Positions 26,130-37,382 of a stretch of 64,000 bases of DNA are shown piece after piece. Source of the DNA: Nocardia lijiangensis NBRC 108240 (lineage in GTDB: Bacteria; Actinomycetota; Actinomycetes; Mycobacteriales; Mycobacteriaceae); contig NZ_BDBP01000021.1 of NCBI RefSeq assembly GCF_001613045.1, positions 1 through 64,000 of the forward strand. Reading direction: 5' to 3'. The translations under genes and the position numbers were made by a program. Position 1 is the first letter of the stretch; each line of letters opens with the position of its first letter. Under the pieces are notes generated by a model, which saw nothing but the letters and a program-made list of their open reading frames with translations, was not told the origin of the DNA and did no database searches.

Positions 26130-27674
26130 TCACAGCGGCAGCAGGTGGTGCTTGCGCGGGTTGCGCGCGAGCTGCTTGTCCTTCAGCAGTTGTAGCGCCC
26201 GGCGTAGCTCCAGCCGGGTGCTGGACGGCTCGATGACGGCGTCGATGTATCCGCGCTCGGCGGCCACCCACGGCGTCGCCACGGTCGCGTTGTAGAAATC
26301 GATCATCTGCTGCCGCATCGCGGCGCGCTGGTCCTCCGGCGCGGCCTCGATCTGTTTGGCCCCGATCAGGCTCACCGCGCTCTCCGCGCCCATCACGGCG
26401 ATGCGGGCCGTCGGCCAGGCCAGGTTCACGTCGGCGCCGAGCTGCTTGGAGCCCATCACCGCGTAGCCGCCGCCGTAGGACTTGCGGATCACCACCGTCA
26501 CCTTGGGCACGCTCGCCTCCACGAAGGAGAACAGGAAGCGGCCGCCGCGCTTGATGACGCCGATCTTCTCCTGTTCCACACCGGGCAGGAAGCCGGGCGT
26601 GTCGACCACGAAGACCAGCGGGAGCTCGAAGGCGTCGCAGAGCCGGACGAAGTGCGCCGCCTTGTCCGAGGCGCGGGCATCCAGCGCGCCGGCGTACACC
26701 ATCGGCTGATTGGCGACCACGCCGACGCTGCGGCCGTCGATGCGGGCGAAGCCGGTGATGATGTTGCGCCCCGCGGTCGCGCCGATCTCGTGGAAATCGC
26801 CGTCGTCGAAGATGCGCAGCAGGATCTCGTGCATGTCGTAGCCCGCGTTGTCGGAGTCGGGCACGATCGAGTTCAGCTCGCGGTCGGAATCGGTGACCTC
26901 CGGCTCCAGGCCGGGGTTCACGATCGGAGCCAGCTCCTGGCAGCTGGTCGGCAGGAAGCCGAGATAGTCGCGCACCCACTGGAACGCGGCCTGCTCGTCC
27001 TTGGCGACGTGATGGATGTTGCCGTACTCGGCCTGGCTCTGCGCGCCGCCGAGCTCCTCGAGGCTGACGTCCTCGCCGGTGACCTCGCGGATCACCTTGG
27101 GCCCGGTGACGAACATGTACGCCTCTTCGGTCGCCACCACCACGTCGGTGTTGATCGGGGCGTACACGGCGCCGCCCGCGCACTTGCCGAGGATCATCGA
27201 GATCTGCGGCACCAGGCCGGACAGCGGCTCCTGGCGTCTGCCCAGCTCCGCGTACCAGGCCAGCGAGGTGACCGCCTCCTGCACGCGAGCGCCGCCGGAA
27301 TCGTTGATGCCGACGACCGGGCAGCCGACCTTGGCGGCGTACTCCATGATGTAGGCGACCTTGCGGCCGAACATCTCGCCCACCGAGCCGCCGTACACGG
27401 TCTGGTCGTGCGAGAACACCGCCACCGGGCGGCCATCCACGAGGCCGTGGCCGGTGACCACGCCGTCGCCGTACAGCGCGGCGGGATCACCCGGCTTGCG
27501 AACCAGCGCACCGAGTTCCACGAAGGTGCCCGGATCGAGCAGCATGCCGATCCGGTCGCGGGCACTGGGAATGCCCTTCTTCGCCCGCTTCGCGACCCCC
27601 GCTTCACCTGCCGGTTCCTGCGCCAGCTCGAGACGTTTACGGAGATCGGCGAGTTTCTCGGCAGTAGTGCTCAC
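26130..27674 (-). CDS. accD4: Acyl-CoA carboxylase beta subunit AccD4
   Basis: 514 residues. Carboxyltransferase that, with AccA3 and partners encoded elsewhere, makes the carboxylated long alpha-branch acyl-CoA condensed by Pks13. Carboxyl-transferase domain features include [34 protein letters not shown] and, in the second half, [14 protein letters not shown] and [17 protein letters not shown] start, preceded by AAAGGGGC, 14 bp after the pks13 stop. The gene order fadD32-pks13-accD4 is the conserved mycolate-condensation operon. Confidence 0.94.
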   Translation of the reverse strand: MSTTAEKLADLRKRLELAQEPAGEAGVAKRAKKGIPSARDRIGMLLDPGTFVELGALVRKPGDPAALYGDGVVTGHGLVDGRPVAVFSHDQTVYGGSVGEMFGRKVAYIMEYAAKVGCPVVGINDSGGARVQEAVTSLAWYAELGRRQEPLSGLVPQISMILGKCAGGAVYAPINTDVVVATEEAYMFVTGPKVIREVTGEDVSLEELGGAQSQAEYGNIHHVAKDEQAAFQWVRDYLGFLPTSCQELAPIVNPGLEPEVTDSDRELNSIVPDSDNAGYDMHEILLRIFDDGDFHEIGATAGRNIITGFARIDGRSVGVVANQPMVYAGALDARASDKAAHFVRLCDAFELPLVFVVDTPGFLPGVEQEKIGVIKRGGRFLFSFVEASVPKVTVVIRKSYGGGYAVMGSKQLGADVNLAWPTARIAVMGAESAVSLIGAKQIEAAPEDQRAAMRQQMIDFYNATVATPWVAAERGYIDAVIEPSSTRLELRRALQLLKDKQLARNPRKHHLLPL

Positions 27675-27688
27675 TGTGCCCCTTTCGC

Positions 27689-30600
27689 CTAGATTGCCGC
27701 GAGCTTCGTGCTCAGGTCGGCTCCGATCTTGCCGATCCGTGGCTCGTCGACGATCTGCAGGTGATCACCGGGGATGTGCACGATCTCGAGGTTCTCGATG
27801 AACTCGTCCCAGCCGCCGTTGGGTCGCCGGTCGGCGTAGCGCGGCTCGAGTTCGATCGCGCCGTCGTGGTAGCGATCGGCGAGGTAGAGCACGACGTCGC
27901 CGTCGTAGCGGCCGGGCTGGATCTGCTGCAGCGCCCGGTTCTCGATCCACGAGGTCTTCTGGTGTTCGAGCACACCGCCCGGGATCTTCGCACCGCTCAT
28001 CTTGACGAGGTCGGTGATCATCTTGTACTGCTCTTCGTCGCTGGCGGCGGCCAACGTCTCCAGCTGCTCACGGTCGAGCTCGCCCTGGACGTTGTAGGTC
28101 TTCCGCGCGAACGCCTGGAAGCGCTCGATCCGGCGAACCCGCTCGGCGGGGCTGTTGTCCTCTTCCTCGACCGGGATCGCGAGGTCGATCAGGCCGACGA
28201 TGCGCACGTCGGCGCCTTCGGCCCGCAGCAGCTGCGCGACCTGCAGCGCCAGCACCGCGCCCAGCGACCAGCCGTACAGCACGTACGGCCCGTTGCCTTG
28301 AATCTTGCGCAGCTCGGGCACGTACTGGCGGGCACGCTCCTCGATCGAGCCGTCGACCCGCTCGAAGCCGTACATCGGGGTGTCGGCAGGCAGCCGCTTG
28401 AGCAGCGGTTCGTACACCAGGGTGTTGCCACCGGCGGGGTGGAACACGAAGACCGGCACCGCATTCGAGCCCTCGGCACGCACCCGCAGCGGCCGGATGA
28501 AACCGTCCACGTCGGCGCCGCTGTCCTGGAGCTGGCGCACCACGTCGGCCAACTGCTCGATGGTCTCGGAGTCGAGCACGTCGTCGATGGTGATCTCGGC
28601 GCCCACCCGCTCGGTGAGGCGAGCCGCCAGCTTCTCGGCGATCTCTTCCTCGAGGATCGGCAGGGTATCGAAGATGCCGCCCGCGGACTTTCCGGTGACC
28701 ACCGCCCAGCTCGCGTAGGTCAGCCGTTCCGCGGCGTCGCGCGGCGGCACACCGGTCTCGTCGGCCGAACTCTGCTGACCACCGAAGACCGCGGCGGCCT
28801 CGGCGGGAGCCACGGCCGGTGTCGCGGGCTGCGCGGCCGATTCCGCCGCGGCGACAATCGCTTCCGCCTCGGCCACGACCGTCGTGTTCTCGGCATCGAG
28901 ACCCGGAACGGCCCCACCCGCGACGGCCTCAGCCGGAATGGCCTCAGACGGAGCGGCTTCACCCGGAACGGCTTCTCCCGCAACGGCCTTCACTGCGGCG
29001 GCCGGATCCTCGCCCGCCTCCAGGGCGGAGCGAGCGGCGGAAATGAAGTCGCCGTCGACGGCGATCTCCTCGCCCGCGGCCTGCTTGTCGGCGATGGCCT
29101 GCACCTCGTCGCGGTGCTCGATGGCGTAGCGCAGCACCTTGCCGACCTCGTTGAGGTTGGCGTCGCGCACGGCCTGGAGCTGCAGCTGCGGGATGTCGAA
29201 TTCGTACTCGACGCGGTTCTTGATGCGCATGGCCATCAGCGAGTCCAGACCCAGCTCCATGAGCGGGATCTCCATCGGCAGGTCCTCGACGGCGTAGCCC
29301 ATGGACTCGGCGACGATGATCGCGAGCCGGTCCTCGATGGTCTGGCTGCCGCTGGGGTCCCACCGGTCGCCGAAGGTCTCCACGACCTCGGGCTCCGCGA
29401 CGGTCGCGATCACGGTCTCGGTGACCGGCTGCGCGACAGCGGTTTCCGGCAGCGCGGCGCCGGAGCTAACGACGGCCTCGAAGAGCAGGCGGAAGGCGTT
29501 GCCCTCCTTGGCGTGCACCTGCGCCGAGGCACCGCCCAGGTGCGGGGTCAGCGTGGTGGTCAGTGTTCCGGCGGCGGGCGGCGCGCCGTGGGTGATCGAC
29601 GCGCCCACCGCGACATCGCTGAGTACCTGCGCCGCAGCGGAATTCACCAGCGCGGCCAGGTCGGTGACGACGCCCGCCTGGACCTCCCAGACGTGGCGGC
29701 CGTCCGGCAGCGCGACGTGCGCGCCGGGAACCTTGGTGTTGCCGCTTCCGGTGGACATCCGGCTCTGCGGCCAGAACTCCTTGCGCACGAACACGGTTCG
29801 CGGCACGTCGGCGTACTCGCCCGCGGGCAGCAGCGAGGGCAGGTCGACCGCGTGGCCGTGCACGTAGAGCTGGGCCAGCGCGGAGATCACGCCCGCCGAC
29901 TCGTCTTCCTTACGCTTGAGCGTCGGGATGAGCTGCGCGTCGTGCAGCCCGGCCGCGAAGGTGGTGCCGAGAACCTGCATCAGCGCAACGGAATTCGGCG
30001 CGAGTTCCAGGAAGGTGGTGTGCCCGGAGTCCACCGCGAGCTTCACCGCGTTGGTGAAGTACACGCTGTGGCGCATGTTCTTGACCCAGTAGTCCTCGTC
30101 GTGGATCGGGTCGTGGCCGGGGCGGTAGAACTCCTCCTTGTTCACCGTCGAGTACAGACCCGACTTCATGCGGGTCGGCTCGATGCCCGCCAGTTCCGCG
30201 GCCAGCTCGCCGAGCAGCGGATCCATCTGCGAGGTGTGGCCCGCGCCGCGGGTGTTGAGCACGCGGGTGAACTTGCCCGCCTCCTCGACCTTGGCGACGA
30301 TCGCCTGCACCTGCTCGGTCGGACCGCCGATCACCGTGTTGGTCGGCGCGGCGTACACCGCGACCTCCACGTCCGGGTACTCCGGCAGCATCGCCTCGAT
30401 ATCGGCGGCGCTCAGCTCGACCAGCGCCATATTGCGCACGTCGGCGTCACTGATCATCGCCTCGCCCTCGCCCATCAGGCGCGAACGGGCGCAGATCACC
30501 CGCACCGCGTCCTCGAGCGCGAGGCCGCCCGCGATGTAGGCGCCCGCCACCTCGCCCATCGAGTGGCCGACGACGGCGGTGGGCTCGGCCCCGTGCGCGC

Positions 30601-32983
30601 GCAGCAGCGCGGCAAGGCCGATCTGAATGGTGAAGATGCCGACCTGCGAGGTGCCGACGTTGTAGTCCTGGGTGTCGTCCAGCATCAGCTCGCGGATCGA
30701 GTAACCGGCCTCGTCCTGCACCAGCTCGTCGACTTGGTCGACGGTGGCGCGGAAGATCGCGTTCTCCAGGTAGAGCTGCTTGCCCATCTTGCGGTGCTGC
30801 GCGCCGAAACCGGCGAGCACCCAGATCGGGCTCTGCGCGGCGGGGGCGTCGGCGGTGAAGACGCCGGTGCCCGGCTTGCCCGCGGCGATGGCGCGCAGAC
30901 CGGCGACGGCCTCCTCATGGGTCTTGGCCAGCACGGCGCCACGCGAACGCCAGTGGCTGCGCTTCGCCAGCGAACGGGCTACGTCGGCCAGCGGGACGTC
31001 ACGGCCCGCGTCGGACTCCAGCCAGTCGGCCAGCACCGCGGCGGCCCGCTTACGGCGAGAGGGCAGGTAACCGGACACCGCGAGAATCACGGGCAGCGGC
31101 TCTTCGCGCTCGACCGACCATTCGGCGGGCGCCTCGACGGTTTCCACCTCGGCAACCGCAGCCTCGACAACTTCCGTCTCGACCTCGGCGACAACCTCAG
31201 CGTTCTGCTCAGCAGACACCTCCACAGCCGCGCCCTCAGCGGGCGCGGCAGCGGACGCTCCCCCCTCAGCGGGCGCGGCAGCGGCCGCCACATATTCCTG
31301 GAGCACGACGTGGGCGTTGGTGCCGCCGAAGCCGAAGCCGGAGATGCCGACGGTGGCGACGCCGCTGTAGCGCGGGAATTCGGTCGGCTCGTCGACGACC
31401 TTGAGGCGCGCCTGCTCGAACGGGATGAACGGGCTCGGGCCCGCGTAGTTGATGTTCGGCGGAATGACGTTGTGCTGGAACGCCATCAGCACCTTGGCCA
31501 GGCTGGCCGCGCCCGCGCCGGACTCCAGGTGCCCGAAGTTGGTCTTGGCCGAGCCGAGCAGAGCGGGCTTGTCGGCGTCGCGACCGCGACCGATCACCCG
31601 GCCGAGCGCGTCGGCCTCGATCGGGTCGCCGATCGGGGTGCCGGTGCCGTGCGCCTCGATGTAGTCGACGGTGGAAGGCTTGATGCCCGCGTCGCGGTAG
31701 GCCGCGCGCAGCACGTCGGCCTGCGCGTCCGGGTTGGGCGCCAGCAGACCGTTGGAACGACCGTCGTTGTTGACCGCGGAGCCCTTGACGACCGCGAGAA
31801 TCCGGTCACCGTCCCGCTCCGCGTCGGTCAAGCGCTTCAGCACGACCAGGCCGCCGCCCTCGGAGCGGACCATACCGTCGGCGTCGGAGGAGAAGGCCTT
31901 GATGTGGCCGTCCTTCGCGACGCCGCCGCCCATGTCGAAGCCGAGGGTGGCCATCGGCGTCAGGATCATGTTGATGCCGCCCGCCAGCGCCAGATCGGCA
32001 TCGCCGTCGCGCAGCGCCCGCACCGCCTGGTGCACGGCGACGATCGTCGACGAGCAGGCCGTATCGACGGAGACCGACGGACCGCGGAAGTCGAAGAAGT
32101 AGGACACCCGGTTGGGGATGATGCTGGAGACGCTGCCCATGATGGCGTAGCCCTGGGCCGTCGCGGGCAAGTTGGGGTCTTGCTCACCGCTGAGGCCGAG
32201 CGCCGCGATCAACTGGAAGTCGTTGGCGGACGAACCGATGAAGACACCGACCGACTCACCGCGCAGCTCGCTCGCCGGAATCCTGGCGTGCTCGAGCGCC
32301 TCCCAGGTCAGCTCCATCATGAGTCGCTGCTGCGGATCGACGCGCTCGACTTCGATCGGCGACATCGCGAAGAACTCGGCATCGAAGCCCTTGACGACCT
32401 CCTGGTCCAGGTAGCCGCCGAGCGTATTGCCCTCGGCGACCGCCTTGGCGATCTCGGGCTCGCTCAGGAACTCCGACCACCGGCCTTCGGGCGCTTCCCG
32501 GATGCCGTCGCCGCGGTTGATCAGGAACTCCCAGGTCGACTCCGGGGTGTCGCCGGCGCCGGGCAGCCGGGTGGACAGGCCGACGATCGCGATGTCGTGT
32601 GCCTCGCCGGGGGTGTAACCGGCGGTGTAGAAAGCGTCGTCGGCCGACTCCTCGGGCGCCTCGGGCTCACCGTGCACGATGACCTCGGCCAGCGACGCGA
32701 TGGTCGGGTGCTTGTAGACGACGGTCGCGTTCAGCACCACACCGGTGAGTTCCTCGATGTCGCCGCCGAGAGCGAGGGCGTCGCGCGAGGCGAGCCCGAA
32801 CTCCTCCATCGGACGATCCACCGTGATCTGCTCGATCGGCTGCCCGGTCGCCTCGGCGACCCAGCGGCGCAACCACTCTCGCAGTTCGGCCACCGAGATC
32901 TCGGGGGCGGCGGGCGCTGCCGTGCCTTCCGAGGCGGCGGACGCGGTTTCGGTCGTCTGGGGCGTGCCCTCGTTGTCAGCCAT
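27689..32983 (-). CDS. pks13: Polyketide synthase Pks13, mycolate condensase
   Basis: 1764 residues. Condenses meromycoloyl-AMP and carboxyacyl-CoA into the beta-keto mycolate precursor and releases it. Domain order is: N-terminal ACP (about 25-105, phosphopantetheine Ser in FGLASRD), ketosynthase (about 130-550, VDTACSS near 309), acyltransferase (about 700-1010, GHSMGE near 808), ACP (about 1220-1310, LGLDSLMAM near 1246) and thioesterase (about 1490-1764, GWSLGA near 1572). This is the full Pks13 layout. ATG 32983 chosen, with GAGGA upstream; a TTG one codon earlier is possible. Long Ala/Glu-rich linkers flank the acyltransferase and thioesterase. Confidence 0.96.
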   Translation of the reverse strand: MADNEGTPQTTETASAASEGTAAPAAPEISVAELREWLRRWVAEATGQPIEQITVDRPMEEFGLASRDALALGGDIEELTGVVLNATVVYKHPTIASLAEVIVHGEPEAPEESADDAFYTAGYTPGEAHDIAIVGLSTRLPGAGDTPESTWEFLINRGDGIREAPEGRWSEFLSEPEIAKAVAEGNTLGGYLDQEVVKGFDAEFFAMSPIEVERVDPQQRLMMELTWEALEHARIPASELRGESVGVFIGSSANDFQLIAALGLSGEQDPNLPATAQGYAIMGSVSSIIPNRVSYFFDFRGPSVSVDTACSSTIVAVHQAVRALRDGDADLALAGGINMILTPMATLGFDMGGGVAKDGHIKAFSSDADGMVRSEGGGLVVLKRLTDAERDGDRILAVVKGSAVNNDGRSNGLLAPNPDAQADVLRAAYRDAGIKPSTVDYIEAHGTGTPIGDPIEADALGRVIGRGRDADKPALLGSAKTNFGHLESGAGAASLAKVLMAFQHNVIPPNINYAGPSPFIPFEQARLKVVDEPTEFPRYSGVATVGISGFGFGGTNAHVVLQEYVAAAAAPAEGGASAAAPAEGAAVEVSAEQNAEVVAEVETEVVEAAVAEVETVEAPAEWSVEREEPLPVILAVSGYLPSRRKRAAAVLADWLESDAGRDVPLADVARSLAKRSHWRSRGAVLAKTHEEAVAGLRAIAAGKPGTGVFTADAPAAQSPIWVLAGFGAQHRKMGKQLYLENAIFRATVDQVDELVQDEAGYSIRELMLDDTQDYNVGTSQVGIFTIQIGLAALLRAHGAEPTAVVGHSMGEVAGAYIAGGLALEDAVRVICARSRLMGEGEAMISDADVRNMALVELSAADIEAMLPEYPDVEVAVYAAPTNTVIGGPTEQVQAIVAKVEEAGKFTRVLNTRGAGHTSQMDPLLGELAAELAGIEPTRMKSGLYSTVNKEEFYRPGHDPIHDEDYWVKNMRHSVYFTNAVKLAVDSGHTTFLELAPNSVALMQVLGTTFAAGLHDAQLIPTLKRKEDESAGVISALAQLYVHGHAVDLPSLLPAGEYADVPRTVFVRKEFWPQSRMSTGSGNTKVPGAHVALPDGRHVWEVQAGVVTDLAALVNSAAAQVLSDVAVGASITHGAPPAAGTLTTTLTPHLGGASAQVHAKEGNAFRLLFEAVVSSGAALPETAVAQPVTETVIATVAEPEVVETFGDRWDPSGSQTIEDRLAIIVAESMGYAVEDLPMEIPLMELGLDSLMAMRIKNRVEYEFDIPQLQLQAVRDANLNEVGKVLRYAIEHRDEVQAIADKQAAGEEIAVDGDFISAARSALEAGEDPAAAVKAVAGEAVPGEAAPSEAIPAEAVAGGAVPGLDAENTTVVAEAEAIVAAAESAAQPATPAVAPAEAAAVFGGQQSSADETGVPPRDAAERLTYASWAVVTGKSAGGIFDTLPILEEEIAEKLAARLTERVGAEITIDDVLDSETIEQLADVVRQLQDSGADVDGFIRPLRVRAEGSNAVPVFVFHPAGGNTLVYEPLLKRLPADTPMYGFERVDGSIEERARQYVPELRKIQGNGPYVLYGWSLGAVLALQVAQLLRAEGADVRIVGLIDLAIPVEEEDNSPAERVRRIERFQAFARKTYNVQGELDREQLETLAAASDEEQYKMITDLVKMSGAKIPGGVLEHQKTSWIENRALQQIQPGRYDGDVVLYLADRYHDGAIELEPRYADRRPNGGWDEFIENLEIVHIPGDHLQIVDEPRIGKIGADLSTKLAAI
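28902..28991 (-). repeat. Six 15-nt units in the pks13 linker
   Basis: Six successive 15-nt units (28902, 28917, 28932, 28947, 28962, 28977), each resembling CCCGGAACGGCCTCA, encode a pentapeptide repeat of type (G/P/A)-(E/S)-A-(V/I/A)-P in the linker between the second ACP and the thioesterase. A second duplication (22 nt, at 31233 and 31263) lies in the linker after the ketosynthase. Confidence 0.75.
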
Positions 32984-33090
32984 CAATTCCTCAAGCTACC
33001 TGTCTGCGTACCGGGCGCGCCGTGGATTGACGCGCGGCGTGGATGAGATCCGCGCCGAGCGTCGATGGTCGGCCTTCAGCTCACCCGTGA

Positions 33091-35010
33091 TTACTCTTCC
33101 GGTGCATCGGGGAAAGCCTGCTGGGTGTAACCGCCCCGCAGAGTTCCCTCCAGATAAGCAGTCTTGCAGGCCCGCCGGGCGATCTTGCCGCTGGAGGTGC
33201 GCGGGATCGAACCCGCGGGAACCAGCAGCACATCGCGCACGGTGACGCCGTGGCGCTGCGAGACGGCCGCGCGCACCGCGTCGGCGATCGGTAGCGGGTC
33301 GGCCTTGCCTGCGCCCGGCCCGCGCTCGCCGACGATGACGAGCTGCTCGGAGGCGTCGTCGGCGTCGAACGTCTTCAGGCCCGAGTGGCTGCCCTGTTCG
33401 AAGACCTCGGCGGGCAGCTGGTTGGCGGGCACCGAGAACGCGGCGACGAAGCCGGGGCGCAGCGCCTTGCTTGCTTCCTGCGCCGAGTACTCCAGGTCCT
33501 GCGGGTAGTGGTTGCGGCCGTCCACGATCACCAGGTCCTTCACGCGACCGGTGATGTAGAGCTCGCCCTCGAAGTACACGCCGTAGTCGCCGGTGCGCAT
33601 CCAGTGCGCGTCGGCCTCGGCGCCCTCGGTGTGGCTGCCCTCGGCGAGCGGCTCGGTGACCTTGTTCTGGAAGGTCTTCGCGGTCTCGTCGGGCCTGCCC
33701 CAGTAGCCGATGCCCATGTTGTTGCCGTGCAGCCAGATCTCGCCGACCCGGCCGTCGGGCAGCTCGTGGCCGCCGCCGTCGCTCTCGACGGTCTCCGGGT
33801 CCACGATCGCTGCCCACTGCGACTTCGCCACGTAACCGCAGGACACCTGCGCGATGGCGTTCTCGGTGTCCTGCTCGACCCGGACCATCCGGCCCGCGTT
33901 GAGCTCGTGGCGGTCGACGTAGACGACCTTGGCCTCGTCCTCGGCCTTGGTCGCCGAGACGAACAGCGTCGCCTCGGCCATGCCGTAGCAGGGCTTGATG
34001 GCGGTCTTGGGCAGGCCGAACGGCGCGAAGGCCTCGTTGAACTTCTTCATCGAGGAGGTGGTGACCGGCTCGCTGCCGTTGATCAGGCCGATGACGTTGG
34101 ACAGATCCAGCGACTCGCCCGGCTTCGGCAGACCGCGTGCCGCGGCGTGCTCGAACGCGAAATTCGGTGCGGCGGCGAAGGTTCCGGCTCCGTCGGAGAC
34201 CGCGGCCAGTTCCTTGATCCAGCGGTACGGGCGGCGCACGAACGCGCTCGGCGACATGATGGTGATGTACTTGCCGCCCACCGCGGGCAGGATCACCGTC
34301 AGCAGGCCCATGTCGTGGAACAGCGGCAGCCAGGTGACGCCGCGCGAGTTCCAGTCCAGGTTGATGGAGTGGACCATCTGCAGCAGGTTGGTGCCGACGG
34401 CGCGGTGGGTGATCTCCACGCCCGCGGGAACCCGGGTCGAACCCGAGGTGTACTGCAGGTAGGCGATGTCGTCGATCTTGATGTCCGGGCGCACCCAGGT
34501 CTCGCCGACGCTGTCGGGGATCGCGTCGACGGCGATGATGCGCGGACGCTGCGCGGCGGGCAGCGCGCGGAAGAACTGACGCACCCCGGCCGCCGAGGAG
34601 CTGGCGGTCAGGATGGCGGAAGGCTCACAGTCGCCGAGCACGGCGTGCAGGCGATCGGTGTGGCCGGGCTCGTCCGGGTCGAACAGCGGCACCGAGATGG
34701 TGCCCGCGTAGATGGCGGCGAAGAAGGAAACCACGTAGTCGAGGCCCTGCGGAGCCAGGATCGCAACCCGGTCACCCGGCTTGGTCACCTGCTGCAGTCG
34801 GGCGGCCACCGCGCGCAGCCGGACACCGAATTGCTGCCACGTCAGCTCTTGTACCTCGCCATCGCGTTCCCGCGAATAGTCGATGTAGCGGTACGCGAGC
34901 GTGTTCGCGTCGTTGCGGGTGTGCTTCTCGACGTGATCGACCAGGGTGTGATCCTCGGGAATACGGATGTTCCCGGTCTCGTCCAGGTAATCGTCGAAAG
35001 TCTCTTCCAT
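33091..35010 (-). CDS. fadD32: Long-chain fatty acyl-AMP ligase FadD32
   Basis: 639 residues (637 in M. tuberculosis). Activates the meromycolic acid as acyl-AMP and loads it on the N-terminal ACP of Pks13. The ATP-binding signature [19 protein letters not shown] lies near residues 185-205. It is followed by [11 protein letters not shown], the adenylate-forming core [20 protein letters not shown], and [17 protein letters not shown]. Start at ATG 35010, preceded by GGAGAAGAAGGA; an upstream GTG/ATG extension is Cys-rich and unlike the family. A 107-bp gap separates it from pks13. The 200-bp region upstream (35011-35209) probably holds the operon promoter. Confidence 0.95.
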   Translation of the reverse strand: MEETFDDYLDETGNIRIPEDHTLVDHVEKHTRNDANTLAYRYIDYSRERDGEVQELTWQQFGVRLRAVAARLQQVTKPGDRVAILAPQGLDYVVSFFAAIYAGTISVPLFDPDEPGHTDRLHAVLGDCEPSAILTASSSAAGVRQFFRALPAAQRPRIIAVDAIPDSVGETWVRPDIKIDDIAYLQYTSGSTRVPAGVEITHRAVGTNLLQMVHSINLDWNSRGVTWLPLFHDMGLLTVILPAVGGKYITIMSPSAFVRRPYRWIKELAAVSDGAGTFAAAPNFAFEHAAARGLPKPGESLDLSNVIGLINGSEPVTTSSMKKFNEAFAPFGLPKTAIKPCYGMAEATLFVSATKAEDEAKVVYVDRHELNAGRMVRVEQDTENAIAQVSCGYVAKSQWAAIVDPETVESDGGGHELPDGRVGEIWLHGNNMGIGYWGRPDETAKTFQNKVTEPLAEGSHTEGAEADAHWMRTGDYGVYFEGELYITGRVKDLVIVDGRNHYPQDLEYSAQEASKALRPGFVAAFSVPANQLPAEVFEQGSHSGLKTFDADDASEQLVIVGERGPGAGKADPLPIADAVRAAVSQRHGVTVRDVLLVPAGSIPRTSSGKIARRACKTAYLEGTLRGGYTQQAFPDAPEE

Positions 35011-35209
35011 TCCTTCTTCTCCTCCGAGGCACACGCAGCAAGATGGCGGCACCGCCGCCTGTTCACCCACCTGTGAGGCCCCGACTCGCTTTCGCCCGCG
35101 GGTGCTCTTCGTCCTAGAGCCAAACCTGCAGATATTTCACGCGGTCTGCGCGGTGACCGCTATCGGCTAGATGTTCTCAAACCAGAGTCATGTTACAGAG
35201 AAGACCCGG

Positions 35210-36229
35210 TCACTCATCCCGCAGCAGGGGGATAACCGGTGCGAACGCGTCCATCTGGGTGGGGAACACGCCGACATACGACATCGACGTGAGTTGCCGC
35301 ACACGACGGATTTGTTCGGCGATCTCCTCGAACGTCCCGATCGCCACATAAGGCGAATTCAGGATGTCCTCGACCGAGAGCTTGGTGTCCACCTCGAGGT
35401 CGGGGTGCAGGCCGCGCTCGATGGCCGAGAGCGCCATTTCCGCGGTCTTCTCCCGGTCGTCGGTGATGACGATCGCGGTGATGGCCCAGTTCAGCTCGAT
35501 CTGATCGAACCGCTCGCCCGCGGCCTCCTTGATCAGATTCACCTTCTCGATGGTCTTCTCCATGGTGATGCCGGAGAGCAGACCCTTGCCGTTCTTGGTG
35601 GTGACCGGAACGACGGAGATGATGTCGGCGTGTTTGGCGGCCAGGCGCAGCATCTTCGGTCCGCCGCCGCCGGTACAGATCGGCGGGCGCGGGCCCTGCC
35701 GCGGACGCGGGGTGCCCTTGATGCCGTTGACCTGGTAGTACTTGCCCTCGAAGGTGCACTCCTGACCGCGCAGCAGCACGTCCAGGATGGTCAGCGCCTC
35801 GTCCAGCTTGGCGAGACGCACCCCCGGAGAGTCGTAGACCAAGCCCGCGGCCTGGTACTCGTCCTGCTTCCAGCCCGCGCCGAGACCCACCTCGAGACGG
35901 CCCTTCGACAGCACGTCGATGGTGGCCAGATCCTTGGCGAGCACCACGGGGTGCCGGAAGCCGTTGGCAAGCACGGAGGTTCCGAGGCGGATCTTCTCGG
36001 TGGCCTGGGTCAGTGCGCCGAGCGCGGCGATCGGACCGATCTGGTCACCGAGGTGATCCGGCACGACGAAGGCGTCGTAGCCGTACTCCTCGGCCTGTTG
36101 CGCCGTCTGGACGAACTTGCGGGCGCCGCCCTCTTGCTTGTTTCCCTCGCCCGCAGCCGCGAAGCGAAAAGGACGCAACGGGGTGCCCAATGCGGTCAGC
36201 TCACCGGCCGTGGCGGCGGCTTGTGTCAT
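35210..36229 (-). CDS. LLM-class (F420/flavin-dependent) oxidoreductase
   Basis: 339 residues. Bacterial-luciferase TIM barrel: FVQTAQQAEEYGYDAFVVPD, IRLGTSVLANGFRHPVVLAK, RLEVGLGAGWKQDEYQAAG and the flavin/F420-binding PRPPICTGGGGPKMLRLAAK are the expected elements. It resembles the F420-dependent MSMEG_2516-type subfamily. Start at ATG 36229, preceded by CCAGGAG. It lies between fadD32 and the Rv3802c-like gene, all minus strand; this insertion is not present in M. tuberculosis. A hairpin upstream suggests separate transcription. A role in modifying a lipid or keto intermediate is possible but unproven. Confidence 0.88.
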   Translation of the reverse strand: MTQAAATAGELTALGTPLRPFRFAAAGEGNKQEGGARKFVQTAQQAEEYGYDAFVVPDHLGDQIGPIAALGALTQATEKIRLGTSVLANGFRHPVVLAKDLATIDVLSKGRLEVGLGAGWKQDEYQAAGLVYDSPGVRLAKLDEALTILDVLLRGQECTFEGKYYQVNGIKGTPRPRQGPRPPICTGGGGPKMLRLAAKHADIISVVPVTTKNGKGLLSGITMEKTIEKVNLIKEAAGERFDQIELNWAITAIVITDDREKTAEMALSAIERGLHPDLEVDTKLSVEDILNSPYVAIGTFEEIAEQIRRVRQLTSMSYVGVFPTQMDAFAPVIPLLRDE

Positions 36230-36263
36230 GAACTCATGCTCCTGGCTGTAAGGAAAATGCGGC

Positions 36264-36298
36264 GCGACTCCTGCCCCCGATACTCGGGGGTAAGTCGC
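36264..36298 (-). terminator. Composite hairpin upstream of the LLM gene
   Basis: An outer stem GCGACT/AGTCGC (36264-36269, 36293-36298) and an inner stem CCCCCGA/TCGGGGG (36274-36280, 36284-36290) with a 3-nt loop. On the minus strand it is followed by CGCATTTTCC, so it may terminate the lipoprotein/Rv3802c-like unit; being 35 nt before the LLM start, a leader role is also possible. Confidence 0.6.
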
Positions 36299-36398
36299 GA
36301 TCATCAGCGCACTTTACAACGTGCCTGCGGACTCCCGTGCGGTTGCCGCAGCAGCGGATGGTCGAACACACGCCTACGCCAGCGTGGTTTGTGCCTTC

Positions 36399-37382
36399 TC
36401 ACGAATGCGGCGGGCGCGGGGCGCCCTCGACCAGCTGGCTGGCCCAGGCCGACGTCCACTGCGTCGCCGTGGTGCCGTTGCCGTCCACCACGTATCCGTT
36501 GTAGAGCGCGTGTACCGGGTTCCCGACCGCGCGCACCAGGGTGAGCACGCTGGGAATCCAGTTCACCGGATTCAGCGCCTGCGGCGGCGAATCGCAGATC
36601 AAATCGCCTGGGGCGCAAATGGTGTAGGTGCGGTCGGCGAGCGCGCCGAAACCTTCCCGCGGACCGGTCATCGTGATGCCGGGCACCTTCAGGCCCGCCA
36701 GCGCGACCTCCGCGCCGACACCGGGCGGCGACGTGCCGATCGGGATGGCCCGGCCCGGTCCGGTGTCGAGGGTGCGACGGCCGTCGGCGATCAGCGTCAC
36801 GCCGAGCACCCGGTCGGCGGGAACCGGACCCTTGCCCGCCCCGATCTGCGCGGCGATGTCACCCGCGATCACCGCGCCCTGCGAGAACCCGGCGATCACA
36901 TAGGTGGTCAAGGGGCATTCACGGGCCCGCTCGGCCATCACGTCGACCATCTGCTGGGCGCCCTCGGAACGGCTGTTGTTGTAGGACTGCTGGCCGTCCG
37001 GCGGGATGGCGACCGGGTTCGAGAACTGCGCCACGTACGGCACGGTGTAGACGTCGACCCGCTCGGCAGGGAACTGCTGCTGCACCGGCCCGGAGATGTT
37101 GAGCATCAGCGACAGCGGGTTGGCCGTCGGATTGTGTGGGTCGTCGTTGCTGCTCGACTCCCAGGTGCCCGGCACCGAGATCATCTGCACGTCCGGACAG
37201 GTGGCGGGCTGCGACGTCGGCGGCTTCGGCGGTTCGGGAACCGGCTTCGGCACCCGCAGCCGCCCGGCGAGCAGGAACCAGAGCAGGATCACCACGACGA
37301 CGATCAAGGCGACTACCGCGAGCGCCACCAGGCACCCCACCGGCCGGAGCCGGCGGGGTCTCGAACCGAGACGAGCACTCAC
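36399..37382 (-). CDS. Cutinase-fold envelope lipase, Rv3802c-like
   Basis: 327 residues. A single N-terminal membrane anchor (residues 15-40) precedes a Pro-rich spacer (45-60) and a cutinase-type alpha/beta hydrolase. The nucleophile is Ser168 in GFSQGA; Asp260 (APGDLICD) and His291 (NPVHALY) fit the remaining triad, matching the spacing in Rv3802c, an essential phospholipase/thioesterase of the mycolate locus. Probably acts outside the membrane. The GTG start shares one base with the upstream lipoprotein stop (TAGTG), so the pair is coupled. Natural substrate not known from sequence. Confidence 0.9.
   Translation of the reverse strand: MSARLGSRPRRLRPVGCLVALAVVALIVVVVILLWFLLAGRLRVPKPVPEPPKPPTSQPATCPDVQMISVPGTWESSSNDDPHNPTANPLSLMLNISGPVQQQFPAERVDVYTVPYVAQFSNPVAIPPDGQQSYNNSRSEGAQQMVDVMAERARECPLTTYVIAGFSQGAVIAGDIAAQIGAGKGPVPADRVLGVTLIADGRRTLDTGPGRAIPIGTSPPGVGAEVALAGLKVPGITMTGPREGFGALADRTYTICAPGDLICDSPPQALNPVNWIPSVLTLVRAVGNPVHALYNGYVVDGNGTTATQWTSAWASQLVEGAPRPPHS

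Noticed and set aside
27761-33046. A 1761-codon open frame on the plus strand opposite pks13
   Set aside because: Shadow of pks13 caused by high GC and codon bias. Its translation is Arg/Gly/His/Val-rich without family motifs, while the minus strand gives a full Pks13.
36264-36298. Riboswitch upstream of the LLM oxidoreductase
   Set aside because: Only a simple two-part hairpin is visible, with no conserved aptamer sequence; a terminator explains it as well.
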